Positions 36,051 to 47,396 of a stretch of 47,634 nt of DNA are shown here, in pieces (the stretch's first letter is position 1; each line of letters starts with the position of its first letter). The stretch lies in the NCBI GenBank assembly GCA_016758965.1, contig JAEPRB010000283.1, positions 1 to 47,634 on the forward strand, read 5' to 3'. The notes under the pieces were generated by a model. That model was not told the DNA's origin. It saw only the letters and a program-made list of their open reading frames with translations, and did not search any database. The position numbers and the translations under genes were made by a program. The stretch is from Circinella minor. Lineage: Eukaryota; Mucoromycota; Mucoromycetes; Mucorales; Lichtheimiaceae.

Positions 36051-37652
36051 TATATTGATACCTGTATTGACATAATCAATTTGTTCCTTAATTTTTTTTT
36101 TCTTTTTGTACGGGCTCTCAAAAATAATTTTCTGCTCTTATTTTTCATATAATTTCTTTTTTGTAAAATTCAACGCACATATTACAGTTATTAAAAAAAT
36201 ACAGAACAAAATACTATTTTAAAAACACACTCTTTTTTCGGCTAAATTTTGTCCAAAATTCTTTTTATAAACCCATACCCCCATTGAAAAAACCCGCTTT
36301 TTAAATTGTCATCGTCGCGTGCCACCACGGAATTGGTAATAAGCCGAAAAACAAAGAGAGAGAAGAGCGGATGGGCAAAGACATCGATAAAAGTGATAGA
36401 TCATGCCATCATGTCGTCATGTCGTCATTAGTATGTTCGGTAGAAAAAGAACTTTGATATAATTTGTTTATGACAGGCAACTTCCCAATTTTTCTTGCTA
36501 CGTCATATTATGGAGTACATCGAGCACTAAATTTTGCAACCTTGATAAATACAGTATTAATAATGCTACATTATACCATTTTATTGCTCGTTTTTAATGC
36601 AAATCAAAACAGTTATTTGATGAAAAGTTTAATTGACAATCAAGTTAAAGAAGCGCACATTTGTTGGGGGTTCCCTTGTAATTTTTTTTTTTTTTGGAAC
36701 TTACGGACAGATGTGTAATACTCATCGCTAGAAGAAAAATGGCCGTGTGATACACTCAATTGTGCTACGATCAAATCAAAAACAATGCGTTCTCAAAAAG
36801 AATTGACCCAATCTGTTATTCTTCAACGTGGTCCATGAAGCTTATAACTGATGTTTTACTTACAAAAAATGCAATTACAAATTAATATTAATATGTGGGT
36901 GAAGATATAGAAACTTATTTGCTACTAACTTTACTATTGGCAACTTGGTATTGATATTGTAAAAATTTATAAATATATATATCATGATTCTGAAAAGGTA
37001 AGTTATATATAAAAGATCCATAATTAAACATGAGGCTGAAATGTTGTTTGTGTTCAATCGCTTATTTTCCAAAATGTACGACATAAAATAAAGACACACC
37101 AAGACGAAAAGTTTAAAAACGTCATATAATAATGGCGTGATTACCCTTCTAAAGTATTATTATTTTTGTCCTGAAAAAGAAAAGTAAGAACAAAAAAGAT
37201 TTGTGTATTATAATATATTATAAGAGTAGTACATAAGGAATAACCATAAAGAAGTAAGTGTTTTGTATATATAAAATATGCGTGGGTTAATTATAAGAAT
37301 AAAATGTTGCGAGTGTGAATTAGAACGTGTTTGTTGTTTGTATAATGAAGTTATAATGCTAATAAAAAATAAGTACGTAAAATGTTTGGGGAAAGAAATA
37401 GGATATAATATAGTTGTTTTACCAATTAATTGTACTAAAATGAAATGAAATGAAAATTGGGGCTGGGCCCTATTATTGAGTATTTTTTTTTTTTGCATTG
37501 ATGTGAAAGCAATATAAGGAAGGGGGGGAGAAGGGGGAAGTGAAAATAGTAATTGTAGTACACAGAGATTCGATAAACTCAGCGTCAAGTTCCGATCATT
37601 AGATTCTAGTAGGTGGTACATTACACCTTATAATCCATTTGGTTAAGTTTTT
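36051..37652. other. 1.6 kb convergent spacer
   Basis: Tail-to-tail region between the deubiquitinase (+) and the low-complexity protein (-). AT-rich. An 84-codon frame at 36464-36718 and a 137-codon frame at 37208-37621 (-) lack motifs and look like run-on frames in UTR or spacer DNA. Confidence 0.5.
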
Positions 37653-38639
37653 TTAAAGACCCCGAGGCGTCAAACTCAACTTAAGTGTACTTCCACGTCG
37701 TCCACCAGCAATTAGTTCTTCTAGTTCTCGTTGTTTGCGCTTACGCTCCATCTGTGATTGATGATCGTAATCAACGTTATATTCCTTGATGCGTCGTAAT
37801 GGTGTGGATCGACTTTTTTGTAATGTGGGTTGAGGTGGTGGCATTGTAGCTGCGGCGGCAGCTCTTGACTGTCGGTTTCGTTTCTTCTTTTTCGTTGAAG
37901 ATGATGAGGATGATGAAGAAGAAAATGATGCTAAAGTTGTAGATGATGTGGAGGCTGATTTGGATGAATTAGATGCTAGTTCTGCTAACCGACTATGACC
38001 TTGTTCTGCTGATATAGACGACACTGAAACACTATTGATCGACGATAGTAAAGATGATGACTGTTGTAGTGGCGGTACATGGAATGAATGTCTACGGTCA
38101 CCTGCTCCGGATGACACACCTGATGATTTTTTTGATGACGGTGGTGGTGGTGCAGTAGCGCGAGAACTAACTGAAGGTCGGGGTAATTTTGATGGTCGTG
38201 AAGGTGACTTTTTTGGTGGTTCAGGGGGTGAAGCCATTGAAGTTTTATTTTGATGTAGTGAAATGTTCGAAGGTGTCCCAATTGTACTTCGCCTTGGCAC
38301 CCTGTGTTTTGGCATACTGCTGACACGAGGTGGTACTGAATTTAATACAGGAGGTCGTTTATTCTGATTATTAACACTATCATCATGGTCATTATCACCA
38401 CCAGATCCCATAAATAAGGAAGGGTGTGTAGGTCGCGTAGGAGATACCAAGGAATAAATTCTATTATTGCTATGTATCATTGGTTGGGGAGGACTCATCA
38501 AAGGTGGTGATATTGCCATTTCTTGAAGATGACTATCTTTACTAGTACGATGATGCATAGATGGACAAAATATCTTTTTTAAACGTAAAGGTGGTCGTTT
38601 ACCATTTGTTGATAACGTTTTACTGTTGTTGTCAAGCAT
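37653..38639 (-). CDS. Basic Ser/Pro-rich disordered protein
   Basis: Uninterrupted ORF of 328 aa from the ATG at 38639; the frame is open a little further but only to a TTG, and a TTTTTAG just upstream suggests a 5'-UTR intron. No known domain. The protein is rich in Ser, Pro, Arg and Lys, with many SP/TP and RRxS sites, SH3-type stretches (PPPPSSKK, PPPQP), a poly-Ser run, a basic nuclear-localisation-like block (KKKKRNRQSR) and a poly-Ala run. The C-terminus is different: a short helical segment (ERKRKQRELEELIAGG) followed by RRGSTLKLSLTPRGL, which looks conserved. A cell-cycle or cytoskeletal regulatory role is possible but not shown. Its codon pattern matches neighbouring genes. Confidence 0.7.
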   Translation of the reverse strand: MLDNNSKTLSTNGKRPPLRLKKIFCPSMHHRTSKDSHLQEMAISPPLMSPPQPMIHSNNRIYSLVSPTRPTHPSLFMGSGGDNDHDDSVNNQNKRPPVLNSVPPRVSSMPKHRVPRRSTIGTPSNISLHQNKTSMASPPEPPKKSPSRPSKLPRPSVSSRATAPPPPSSKKSSGVSSGAGDRRHSFHVPPLQQSSSLLSSINSVSVSSISAEQGHSRLAELASNSSKSASTSSTTLASFSSSSSSSSSTKKKKRNRQSRAAAAATMPPPQPTLQKSRSTPLRRIKEYNVDYDHQSQMERKRKQRELEELIAGGRRGSTLKLSLTPRGL

Positions 38640-41600
38640 AATTGTTTTTATATAAAAGTCTAAAAAGAAAAGTATCAAAATATTATATTTAAGTTTAAAA
38701 TTAAAGGAGAGGAAAAGGGGTTGAAAGTTTGAAAAACGAAAGAAAAGAAATATTTTTTAATAATTTTGGATTGTTAAGAAGTTTTTATATGTTGTGCTTT
38801 GCCGGAGTTACTCTATAAAAAAACACCACCACATTAAAATAGCAAAACAGACACGCGAGAAATGTTACACTAACATTTACAGTCTATTCCAAAAATTATA
38901 GTAGACAGCTGTTGTCATGGCAACCCGATTCTCCGTAGCCGTCGGCCCCAAATTAGAGCAAAAAAACTGTATGAGCTCCTCTCTTTTTTTTTTCTTTAAA
39001 AAAAGGCTTTATTTGACATATGTGTAGTTATCATTTACATATATGATTAAAATAATGTTAAAATAATTGAGAAAACAATTGTAAACATGAAACTACTTTT
39101 AGTATTACACACGCATTAATTTTTTGATATATAAAAGACTCCTGATTTGGCGCTTCACGACAATGATACCCATAAGATTTTGTTTGTTTTTTGGTACAAT
39201 ATCATACTATAACTATCGTCACCAAAAAAAAAAAAAAAGAGGAAGGAAAGCTTTGCTTGAAGAATAACACTCCTACTTCCTAATAACCTGAGTATCATTA
39301 TTATAATTTCAGAAAAGATGATAACGACGACAAAACCAGGTTGTGTATATAATAATATATCACCGCTTTCACTATCAAAGACAACCAGCGATAACAATAG
39401 TTGTACAAGTTTGTGCAATAGTAGAAAAAAATAACGTTAGCTGGATGCATGAATAAGGATATCTCATTTTTAACAAAAAACCATGATGCCAGTGGTCGCT
39501 ACTGATTGGTCATTTTTCACTTGTTACTTTTTTGCTGCTTTTTTTGGCATGTGAAAAAAAAAACAAATGTTAACTAAGTAACGTTAAATCAAATTATGTG
39601 TATATAAGTTCTGCCGGAACAGAATAAGGAAAGAAGAGACCAAGTTTATTAAATAAGCATGTGAAGAATTTTAATTGAGGGCATCCAGCTCCGATAACAA
39701 TACCTTCATTACTGCAAAAGAGCAATCATAAATACATTTTGTTGGCTCTCCAACTGGTATAGAACTTGATTCAGCTATCAGATTTTCTTGTGATAATGTG
39801 ATTGTGTTATACAAAAAGGGCACCGTCATTCACACTGTGTTATAGCCAGTGACGACTGGTCCATCATTTCCTCAATGCTATAGATAAGTAAACACGTAAT
39901 AAAATAAAAGCTCGTTTCTTTTTGACAATCATTAAAAACCCGGAATTTCGTACCTGCTTTGCAAATGTCATGGAGAGGTAATAAAGTGAGAGTGTGTCCG
40001 GCGTGTTATCACACGTATTATTGTACTAATTACTTGGTTCAATAGAGTACTATGCGGTTTCTTTATTAAAAGCTTCCATGTTTATAATTCTTGTGATAAA
40101 ACGATTGACATGCGTGAAGAAAAAATCATGTGCTTTTGTTGTTGCTCCTCCCCCCCAAAAAAAAGTCTGTGCGCGTTTACTCTAAAAACAAAAAATGGGG
40201 GTAGTATTATCAATAAAGCTAATTGTCATAATATTATGAGAAAAGTTATACTAACGATCCCTTTAATAGAATTGAACCTTATCGCACAGTGGACCGACAC
40301 CGTACGATTATTTTGAAACAATAATGTGATTGTTTATATTCCAAAAAAAAAAGTTTTACTGGGGAATAGCTTACTTGAATGAGTCCGTCTTATTGAGAAC
40401 GAGCAAATTTTATCATAAAGATCATCAGCTAATCTGATAAGCCTGTCGCCATGCCATGCAGTACAGTGTCAGGTTTCTTAGCATGCTTGTAAGTATATAA
40501 AAAAGGTGCTTTTTTTACAGCAATTGTTTCTATTAGAATCGAATTCAACATAGTTCTTACAACATATTGATTTCGAGATTTTTCATAAAAAAGTAATTCA
40601 GATATAAACAGTATTAAAAACACTGTAACTTATCAAATAAGCGATGGCTAGCCTCGAAAAAAAATTGTATCATGGATTCATAAATGTGTCATTACCACTG
40701 TGCGTATTTAGAGTAAAAAGTAAACGTTTTACCCATACATTATTCCTTTTATCAATATATACAGCTATTAGTATTTTTGACTTTGCATTTACGTAAGGTT
40801 ATAAAATTACATTGGAAGTATAGTAAGAGCATATGAAAATACTAACGTTACTCTTGATAGCAAGCTACGGATTGTTTGTTGTGGCGTGTTGATGTATAAA
40901 TTTATAAGTTACAGGTAGCTATCAACTTTATTATTTTAATAGTTCTTTCTTATAATATTGTTGCTCTTTCAAAAATAAGCTGTCTCGAATTTTCGCATGA
41001 TTGTCCGAGCTAAGATAACTTTTTCATATTAATTTAAAGTACTTCACTGCTAATATACTTCTAAACAACTATTCATTTTCGTATACACCCAAAATGTACA
41101 TACGATAGATGGTATTTTTTTGGAATATAAGCTACAAGAATCTCAATGAATAATGTTTATTATTTAAAGTTTTAGCAGGCAAGAACATTTAATATAGTAT
41201 TAATGTTTATTAGAATATATGAAAAAACACGTCTCTGATAAAACTTACAAGATCGTGAACCATATTCAAATTAGATAAAACCAAAGTAGATTGTGATAGA
41301 GAATCAGAGTAATTCTTATACAAGCGGTTTCTCTGTTCAAACACTAGTAAATTGAGATATGTTGTTACTAATATACCTATTGTACCTCGTTGAGCCTTGA
41401 CTATGCATGTTGTAAATAGTGCGTCATTAAGACTATCTCGTTTTTTTAAAAAAATTGGGTTGTATTTTACTAATTTATAGTGCTCCAGATAATTTAACAT
41501 ATAAGCTTAAGTATCCTACTGGTAGTGACTTGTCACTTAAATGCCATACTATATGATACATCTCATTCATTAGAGCTTAAAAACTATATCCTATTATAGA

Positions 41601-44273
41601 AGTTTTAATTTGAATATTTTCTATGTTGAATTGAATAGAAGCTGTATTATACGTAAATAATGGAAAATGACTAATTACATTTTGAAGGACTCAATTTCTA
41701 AGCTCCTTACTGATCTGGCAAGTTTTCGATAATGTTCATTTTATTATGTACTTGAAGAGTGTAATTTACTTAGCAGCATATGTTTATAACTTGTTTATAG
41801 TGTCTGGGTAACAGTAATGATACTATTTACTAGTTGCTTAATTTTTTGGGTGTTCAGGCTTGTTTAAGAATATATATAAAGACTATAGTAACTGTATAGT
41901 AGATAACTTTTGGTCAGTGCTACTATATCCATATGTTATTGTGTTTGCATACATTGTCGATTATATAATACTGATATTATAATTTTGTAGTTAGTCGTAT
42001 AATATAGCTATATATGGGACAGATATATTTCAATTATTAACTATTATAACACTAGTATAGTATATAGAACCTGCCATTCCTGCTCTTATTTTCAACTGTA
42101 AACAACGCTGTCAAATTGGTGCTGAGTGACCAATTATGACTTTTTATCTAAAATAAAATATTCAATGTTCTGATTTAGTACAAGTTGAGATTGTAATATA
42201 TTTTACATTTATTCTGCAACATCATTCTTTAAGCTTTTGTAAAATAATTTGCAACACGGCAATTAGGCTTAAAAATATAATATCGGGGAGGAGTGAATGT
42301 AATTTTTAATTCGGTTAATATATTTTCTTTTATCATCAGTAAAAAAGTTCAACAAACATTGCTCCAATTTCTGGCCGCTCAATATAATTAATAAGTAGTA
42401 AAAAATTAACTCGGTTGCTTGCCCCAAGATATCATTTATTAACTAGCGAAATGAAATCAGAAATATGGTGTTTGCTATAATTACACTAAAGTACAAATAA
42501 GAAGCGATTATTCGGTATAATATATTTATAAGAACATCAAAAAGACAAAATATTATAATTGTTTACACTATATACTTTTTCTCTTCTCTTTGTAAAAATG
42601 TTAATGACTTCTAAGTTCTTCTACACAAAAAAAGTTTGATAAGTACTTCCCTTAGTTTATTTATTACAAAGCATTCTTGAGTAATATGACACTAAAATTT
42701 AATTAACAGCAGATTACAAATTCTTTGTAATGCCATAAGCAGTAGTGTATTGCTACAAAGCTACAAGGTATGAAAAGTGAATAAATCTCATCAGTCTGGT
42801 TTTAGCCGACTCCATGCTACAGTAATGTATTTTAAATTCTTATTTATTTCTTAACGGATGCTATCGTTTCTGGAAAAGCTTAATACAAACGAATCATCAC
42901 TATCTGGTAATTTTCAACTATTTTTTATATGTTCTAGAATTGCTATAAATAACAATAATGACTACTTATAGTATTGGTATTGTCGTATAAATATTCACTG
43001 AAGATCAACAGCAATTTAAATAAAACTATTATAATTAAATTTTAGGGTTTGAGCAGCTCAAACAGCCTCTAGGGAAAAACGATTTGAGTTGACTCGATTC
43101 ATATAAAAATGCATCAATTTTGAGTAACCTTCCCGGTTTATTTCTTCATGTGTTCAAAATAAAAGTCTCCCTTGTTCTATTCTGACTATTATTTTTGCTC
43201 TTCTTTTTTTAGCATATAAACTTTCTTTTTTTTTTTGTTTACTCTTTGCTTTTTTTCCCAGTAGTAGTAGTAAAAGTGTTTTTTTCTTCTTTTAAAATAC
43301 TTATTACCCCATTTCTTTTTCAATAAGTTACTCCTCCTTGTTAATTCTGAAACTCTGATGTGCTTACTCGTATCCTTAACATATCATTGCTTTATCTAGC
43401 TTGAATACCCATAATTATCTAGGCCCGCACGGTTTTTTATACTTTGATATATGTAGTCACATTTATTTAATTATCTTGGCTTGTCTATATGTCTCATTTC
43501 TATCTGCTTGCTCTCATAAGATTAGTATACTTACAACAATCTATATATATAGCTGGTATATGTAACTATTTCTTTCTATTCCCATTACGCTTTATATACT
43601 TTTGCTAAGAAATTCAAGGGCATCCGCCACTTTTCATATTTTAAGAAGGTAGGTAGTTGTAACCTTTTAGCGTACTTGTACACCCTTTTACACAAGCAAG
43701 CTTATAAACTCTTGTCTCAATTATAATCACTTTTATAATATTTCTTCGATAACTGTGGTGTACTGGTTGCTGTTACTGCAATAATCCATATGCTTTATCA
43801 AAAGCTTAGACAAATTATATAAAAGAATTATAGATGATAAAAATTCAATATATGTAGCTATTTTTATCTGCTATTCATCGCGTTTATTATTCTTGCTTCA
43901 ACTAATAAATTTTTTAAACTAAAGGGCTTAGCTAGAATGCAGTAACATCTTTTATATTTATATGGCATTGATCGAATGAATTTTTATATTAGCTACAGTA
44001 ATCAATCCTTTATAGTGTGGTAGATGCCTAGGAATGCGTAATTTATAGAATGCTTATTGTTCTTTTAATTTTCTTTTATATCACTTATAGATAAACTATG
44101 CTCTTCTTAAATGTATATGTAGTTATCTAAACGTATTTTGAATAGTCAATTCTTAAACATGTTATATAGTAAATTGATCAGTATCTTTTCAAATTTAGAT
44201 GGATAGTCTTTCCGCATTGTTATAGCGGCGCATATCCATTACCATTTGTTCTTATATAAAAACTATTGGTAAC
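38640..44273. other. 5.6 kb AT-rich region without recognisable genes
   Basis: The longest gene-free stretch in the window. Frames up to 96 codons (for example 41210-41500 on -) have no motif and fit chance. A 53-codon ATG frame at 40644-40802 ending at a GTAAGG donor is the only other candidate and is unsupported. A palindrome gtttgagc-a-gctcaaac lies near 43049-43065, and a T/C-rich promoter-like block at 43190-43320. It borders the transposon remnant, so nested decayed repeats are likely, but none could be named. Confidence 0.5.
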
Positions 44274-44361
44274 AAAAATTTAAAATGTTTATAAAATTGA
44301 ATTTTGAATTTATAAAAAATAAGTTCATCAAAAGATTTAAAGATTTGATAAATTTTTCATT

Positions 44362-44780
44362 ATGGTTGTACTCAATGACTATCTTCCACTCAACCACATT
44401 CAACTTCAACAGAATTTATGTAAAGAAATAAACATCTTTATGAAGTCTGAATTTGATCATTTCTTAAAAAACGAAAAAAAAAAATAATTGAAAAAATCCA
44501 AAAAAAAGTAAATAGGAAAATAAAAGATTTTTTTTCATCTGACCATTCCTTGTATCTATCTATGAATAATAATTTTTGTACTCATAGATTTAAACGTGGT
44601 AAAAGAAAAGGAGAATTCTGTACGAAAAAGACTAGAACAAAACTAGATGGAAAAAAACCAGATTATCTTTGCTGTAAACATAGTAAAAGACATATACCAG
44701 AAAAAATGAAAAAAATTGAAAACTTTGATAAAAATAATATTTTAGAAGAAAATGAAAAAGATAATAAACCTATTATATAA
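44362..44780 (+). pseudogene. Small Cys/His protein of the transposon, frameshifted
   Basis: Two overlapping frames make one apparent protein of about 139 residues. The first runs from the ATG at 44362 (MVVLNDYLPLNHIQLQQ) to a stop at 44485. The second continues from the A tract at 44474-44484 to the stop at 44778-44780. The frame changes within the run of 11 A, so one base more or two fewer would restore a single frame. The C-terminal half carries a Cys/His pattern, CTHRFKRGKRKGEFC followed by YLCCKH, a likely zinc-binding site of the CxH...C...CCxH kind. The rest is Lys-rich. Function is unknown; as an accessory DNA-binding protein of the element it would parallel the second ORF of Harbinger transposons. 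Codon use is strongly AT-biased, unlike the host genes. Confidence 0.5.
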
Positions 44781-44913
44781 AAAAAGAAAAAAAGAAAACC
44801 TATAAAAATTACAATAGGAAATCCATTTTACTTATGCTTTAATAATATTCTTCCATAAAAGATTGTATATAATATTTATAATATCCCTAAACTATGCTCT
44901 TCAATATAAGCTT

Positions 44914-46380
44914 TTAATAAATCTTTTGATTAAACATATCAATAGATAACCAACTATTATCATCATTACTATATCCAAGCCATTTTACCTGAAATAAATA
45001 TGCATTATTTTCTTTTTTATGCCCAATAATACTTTTTATTTCATAAGATGCAGTTGATCGTTGTTTACCTTTTATACTTCTTCTTTTTCTACTACGTTCA
45101 TTAAAATTAGGAACATCATTATCACTTTCATTATTTTCTAAATTACCTGAATCTGTATCATCTACAGCCATTGTGTTATCTGATATAATAGTCATATTCA
45201 ATAAATTATTTTGTAGCTGTATCATTCTGTCAAGTTTATCTTTATTTTGTTTACGTATTATTGCTAACAACAATATTAATTAACTTTTTTTCAATAGGAA
45301 AATCAAAGTTATTACTATGCCATAATTTATGATGTGGTAAAATGGGAATATGAAATAATTCAACAAATTTTCTGATATTCTTTAATAAACAGCTACACGA
45401 AATTGAAGGTTATAATAATTAACAATATCTATTTTAACAATTGACTTGTTATTATTAAAACGATAAAATTTATTGCCAATTTCAGAAAATTGATTTTCAA
45501 TTTTAGTTCTAAAGCTTCCAAATGTATTATTAAAATGTTCTTCAGTAATAGTTAGATTTTCATTTATATTTTTTCGGATTGGATAAACAAGATTATCATT
45601 ATTAAATTCATAACCTTTTTCACTAGCAAGTTCGGTAAATTGTCTTATAAATAGAGTATATCCACCATCAACTGCAAGAGTATCATTTTGGTTCATTTTA
45701 TTATAAAGTTTCATGTTCAAAAACATGCTACCATCTGAACTATCTGCACAGAATTCACTTTTTGATACAAAAAGTATTATATCATTAATATCAGCAGCAA
45801 ATTGAGTACGTAAACCATTTTTCTTAAATTTATATGAATATAAAAGTGACCTATCTAAGTCTGTATCTGTGTAATTAATTCGTGAATCATGGCCATTTAA
45901 AATAAGAGTTACATGTTTAAATAAATCAAGGTTATACTTTCTTGCAGACAAAATACATAACTTTATATTTGAAACATATTTGTTAATGAATCATTTACTA
46001 TTTTATTAACTCGTTTATAATTTTCATCATCCATCCAAATTTGTTATAAAATGTATGAAATGTACTTTGAGCCAAATGTTTTTCAATATCAATTCCAGAA
46101 ATTCCGGAAACTAAATGATACAATAAAAATAAACCTTTTTCGACTTCAAAATATGGTGCTGGATATTCTTTATTTGTATATAATACTACTAAAAAAAACA
46201 CAGCAGTATACCCTAATTTTTGTAATAATATTTCTTTAATCTTTTCAATAAATTTAATATGTTTAATTTCTGTTCTATGTTTAAATCTATTATGTATAAT
46301 AGCCCAATTCAATTCAAGAAATGTCCAATAATTAGCAATAATAATATTTATTTCATCTGTAATTAGTGGTGTCTGGTGTA
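44914..46380 (-). pseudogene. Harbinger-like DDE transposase with chromodomain, broken
   Basis: Read right to left, pieces in different frames add up to a transposase. 46312-45998 (open to about 46380) has KHIKFIEKIKE and a helix-turn-helix-like part (LVSGISGIDIEKHLAQSTFH). About 45990-45382 holds the catalytic core: ILNGHDSRI at the first acidic position, AVDGGYTLFI with the second Asp, and FGSFRTKIENQF with the Glu, the layout of DDE_Tnp_4/HARBI1 enzymes. About 45396-45265 is a linker (FVELFHIPILP). 45273-44914 ends in a chromodomain (YEIKSIIGH...FQVKWLGYSNDDNSW), which could aim insertion at marked chromatin. At least four frame changes are needed, and the first catalytic Asp appears to be Asn. 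Family label is by motif, not by search. Confidence 0.6.
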
Positions 46381-46574
46381 TAATCCATTGTATTATCTAT
46401 TTTTTATTTATTAAATTAAATTCAATTTATATATAAAAAAAACAATGTTTTTGTAAACATTAAGCCAATGCACATTCCACAATGTTTAATATATATTAAT
46501 TTCTGAATTTCATAAAATTCATAAATTCCATGAATCTCAAAATATCCAAAATTTTATAAATTTTGATATTTTTT

Positions 46575-46665
46575 ATTCTTTATAAATATAAGAAAACATA
46601 TAATATTTTAACAATCTAGTGATTGAGAAAATTTTATAGTTTTCAAATATATATAAACTTAGAGA
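46575..46665. other. AT-rich spacer
   Basis: Short AT-rich DNA between the transposon end and the recombinase-like fragment; nothing recognised. Confidence 0.5.
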
Positions 46666-46956
46666 TTAACCCCCTACGTAATGCTTTGTCAGATAAACGC
46701 CACAGAATGGACTGAAGGGAGCCTTGAACCGACTTGAGATGTCATAGGAGACAAACGAAGAACTGAACGAACATACATGGAAAAAGGTAGTAACTGCTAG
46801 AGGTTGTGTTGGCTGACGAGTATTAACGAATAGAAAACCACTTGAAGAACGAGAAGGGTGTGTCAGTAAAGCCTTGAAGATATGAACAGGAGGCCAGAGT
46901 TCAACATCATCAGTGAGTGGTAGCAACGTCAAATTCTTGTAAATATGACGACTGTT
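46666..46956 (-). pseudogene. Tyrosine-recombinase-like fragment
   Basis: A minus-strand frame, open from a TGA near 46956 to 46666, begins SRHIYKNLTLLPLTDDVELWPPV and continues FKALLTHP...GFLFVNTRQPTQPLAVTTF. This pattern (hydrophobic-P-x-D...CPV-like, then LFVN...P-x-x-P-hydrophobic-x-x-T) is what lies between the catalytic Arg/Lys and HxxR boxes of fungal tyrosine recombinases, as in DIRS-like or Crypton-like elements. Neither catalytic box is visible, so it is a fragment. The GC content is clearly higher than the flanks, suggesting a separate origin. It may be part of a spliced host gene, but no partner exons are seen. Confidence 0.35.
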
Positions 46957-47396
46957 ATATCAATCAAAATTGAATAAAAATAAAGAGACGTTAAAAAGTC
47001 AACAAGACCCAAAAGAACAATAATTGAACTGAAGTTTATTAAAATAAAATATTATCTCTATTTATATGAATCTTATTATCGGTGGGATATATTGATATGT
47101 GTATATAGCTATATGTAAGATTTAAATTTGTCATGGCCGTGTGAATTATGAATATAAGATTAATGAATATAAGATTAGACTTTGAGCGGTTGACGATATG
47201 ATATATCTACACAGCTGTTATCTGTTACATTATAGAAGACGGACTCTAAGTTGAAAAGATAATGTTTTATTATATGAAATGTGAAGGAGTATTTATATAT
47301 TTTCTAAACTACTTATAAGGTATATGATAAAATAATATTGATAATATAGGTGTTCGTGACTAAGGGTTGACTACATACATGTTCGAATAATTATTA
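46957..47396. other. AT-rich region
   Basis: No gene recognised. A 15-nt tandem direct repeat (atgaatataagatta) lies at about 47148-47177. Confidence 0.5.

Larger units (their letters stand above)
44274..46574. mobile_element. Decayed two-gene DNA transposon with chromodomain transposase
   Basis: A unit of about 2.3 kb holds a small Cys/His protein on + (44362-44780) converging on a broken DDE transposase on - (44914 to about 46380). Both ends carry similar AT-rich sequence in inverted orientation (44274-44320 against the reverse complement of about 46528-46573, sharing blocks such as ttataaaatt), a candidate terminal inverted repeat. AT-richness makes the ends uncertain. Two-gene layout and DDE type recall PIF/Harbinger elements, where a second small DNA-binding protein assists the transposase. 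Several frameshifts indicate it is no longer active. Confidence 0.6.

Noticed and set aside
37208..37621. 137-codon open frame on the minus strand
   Set aside because: Lies directly downstream of the stop of the low-complexity protein gene in another frame; starts without a conserved context, AT-driven composition, no motif. Probably 3' UTR.
40429..40623. 64-codon minus-strand frame, considered as a transposon remnant
   Set aside because: No catalytic or structural motif could be read in any frame nearby.
40644..40802. 53-codon ATG frame ending at a GTAAGG donor
   Set aside because: Looks exon-like at first, but no following exon gives a recognisable protein and no family was identified.
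41210..41500. 96-codon minus-strand frame in the gene-free block
   Set aside because: No recognisable motif, no splice partners, and a length compatible with chance in several kilobases of sequence.
46690..46760. tRNA-like B-box (ggttcaag on the minus strand)
   Set aside because: No matching A-box, no acceptor stem, and the region reads as a protein-coding fragment.
47140..47180. Possible CRISPR-like or satellite array
   Set aside because: Only two adjacent 15-nt copies, no regular spacers, and a eukaryotic context.
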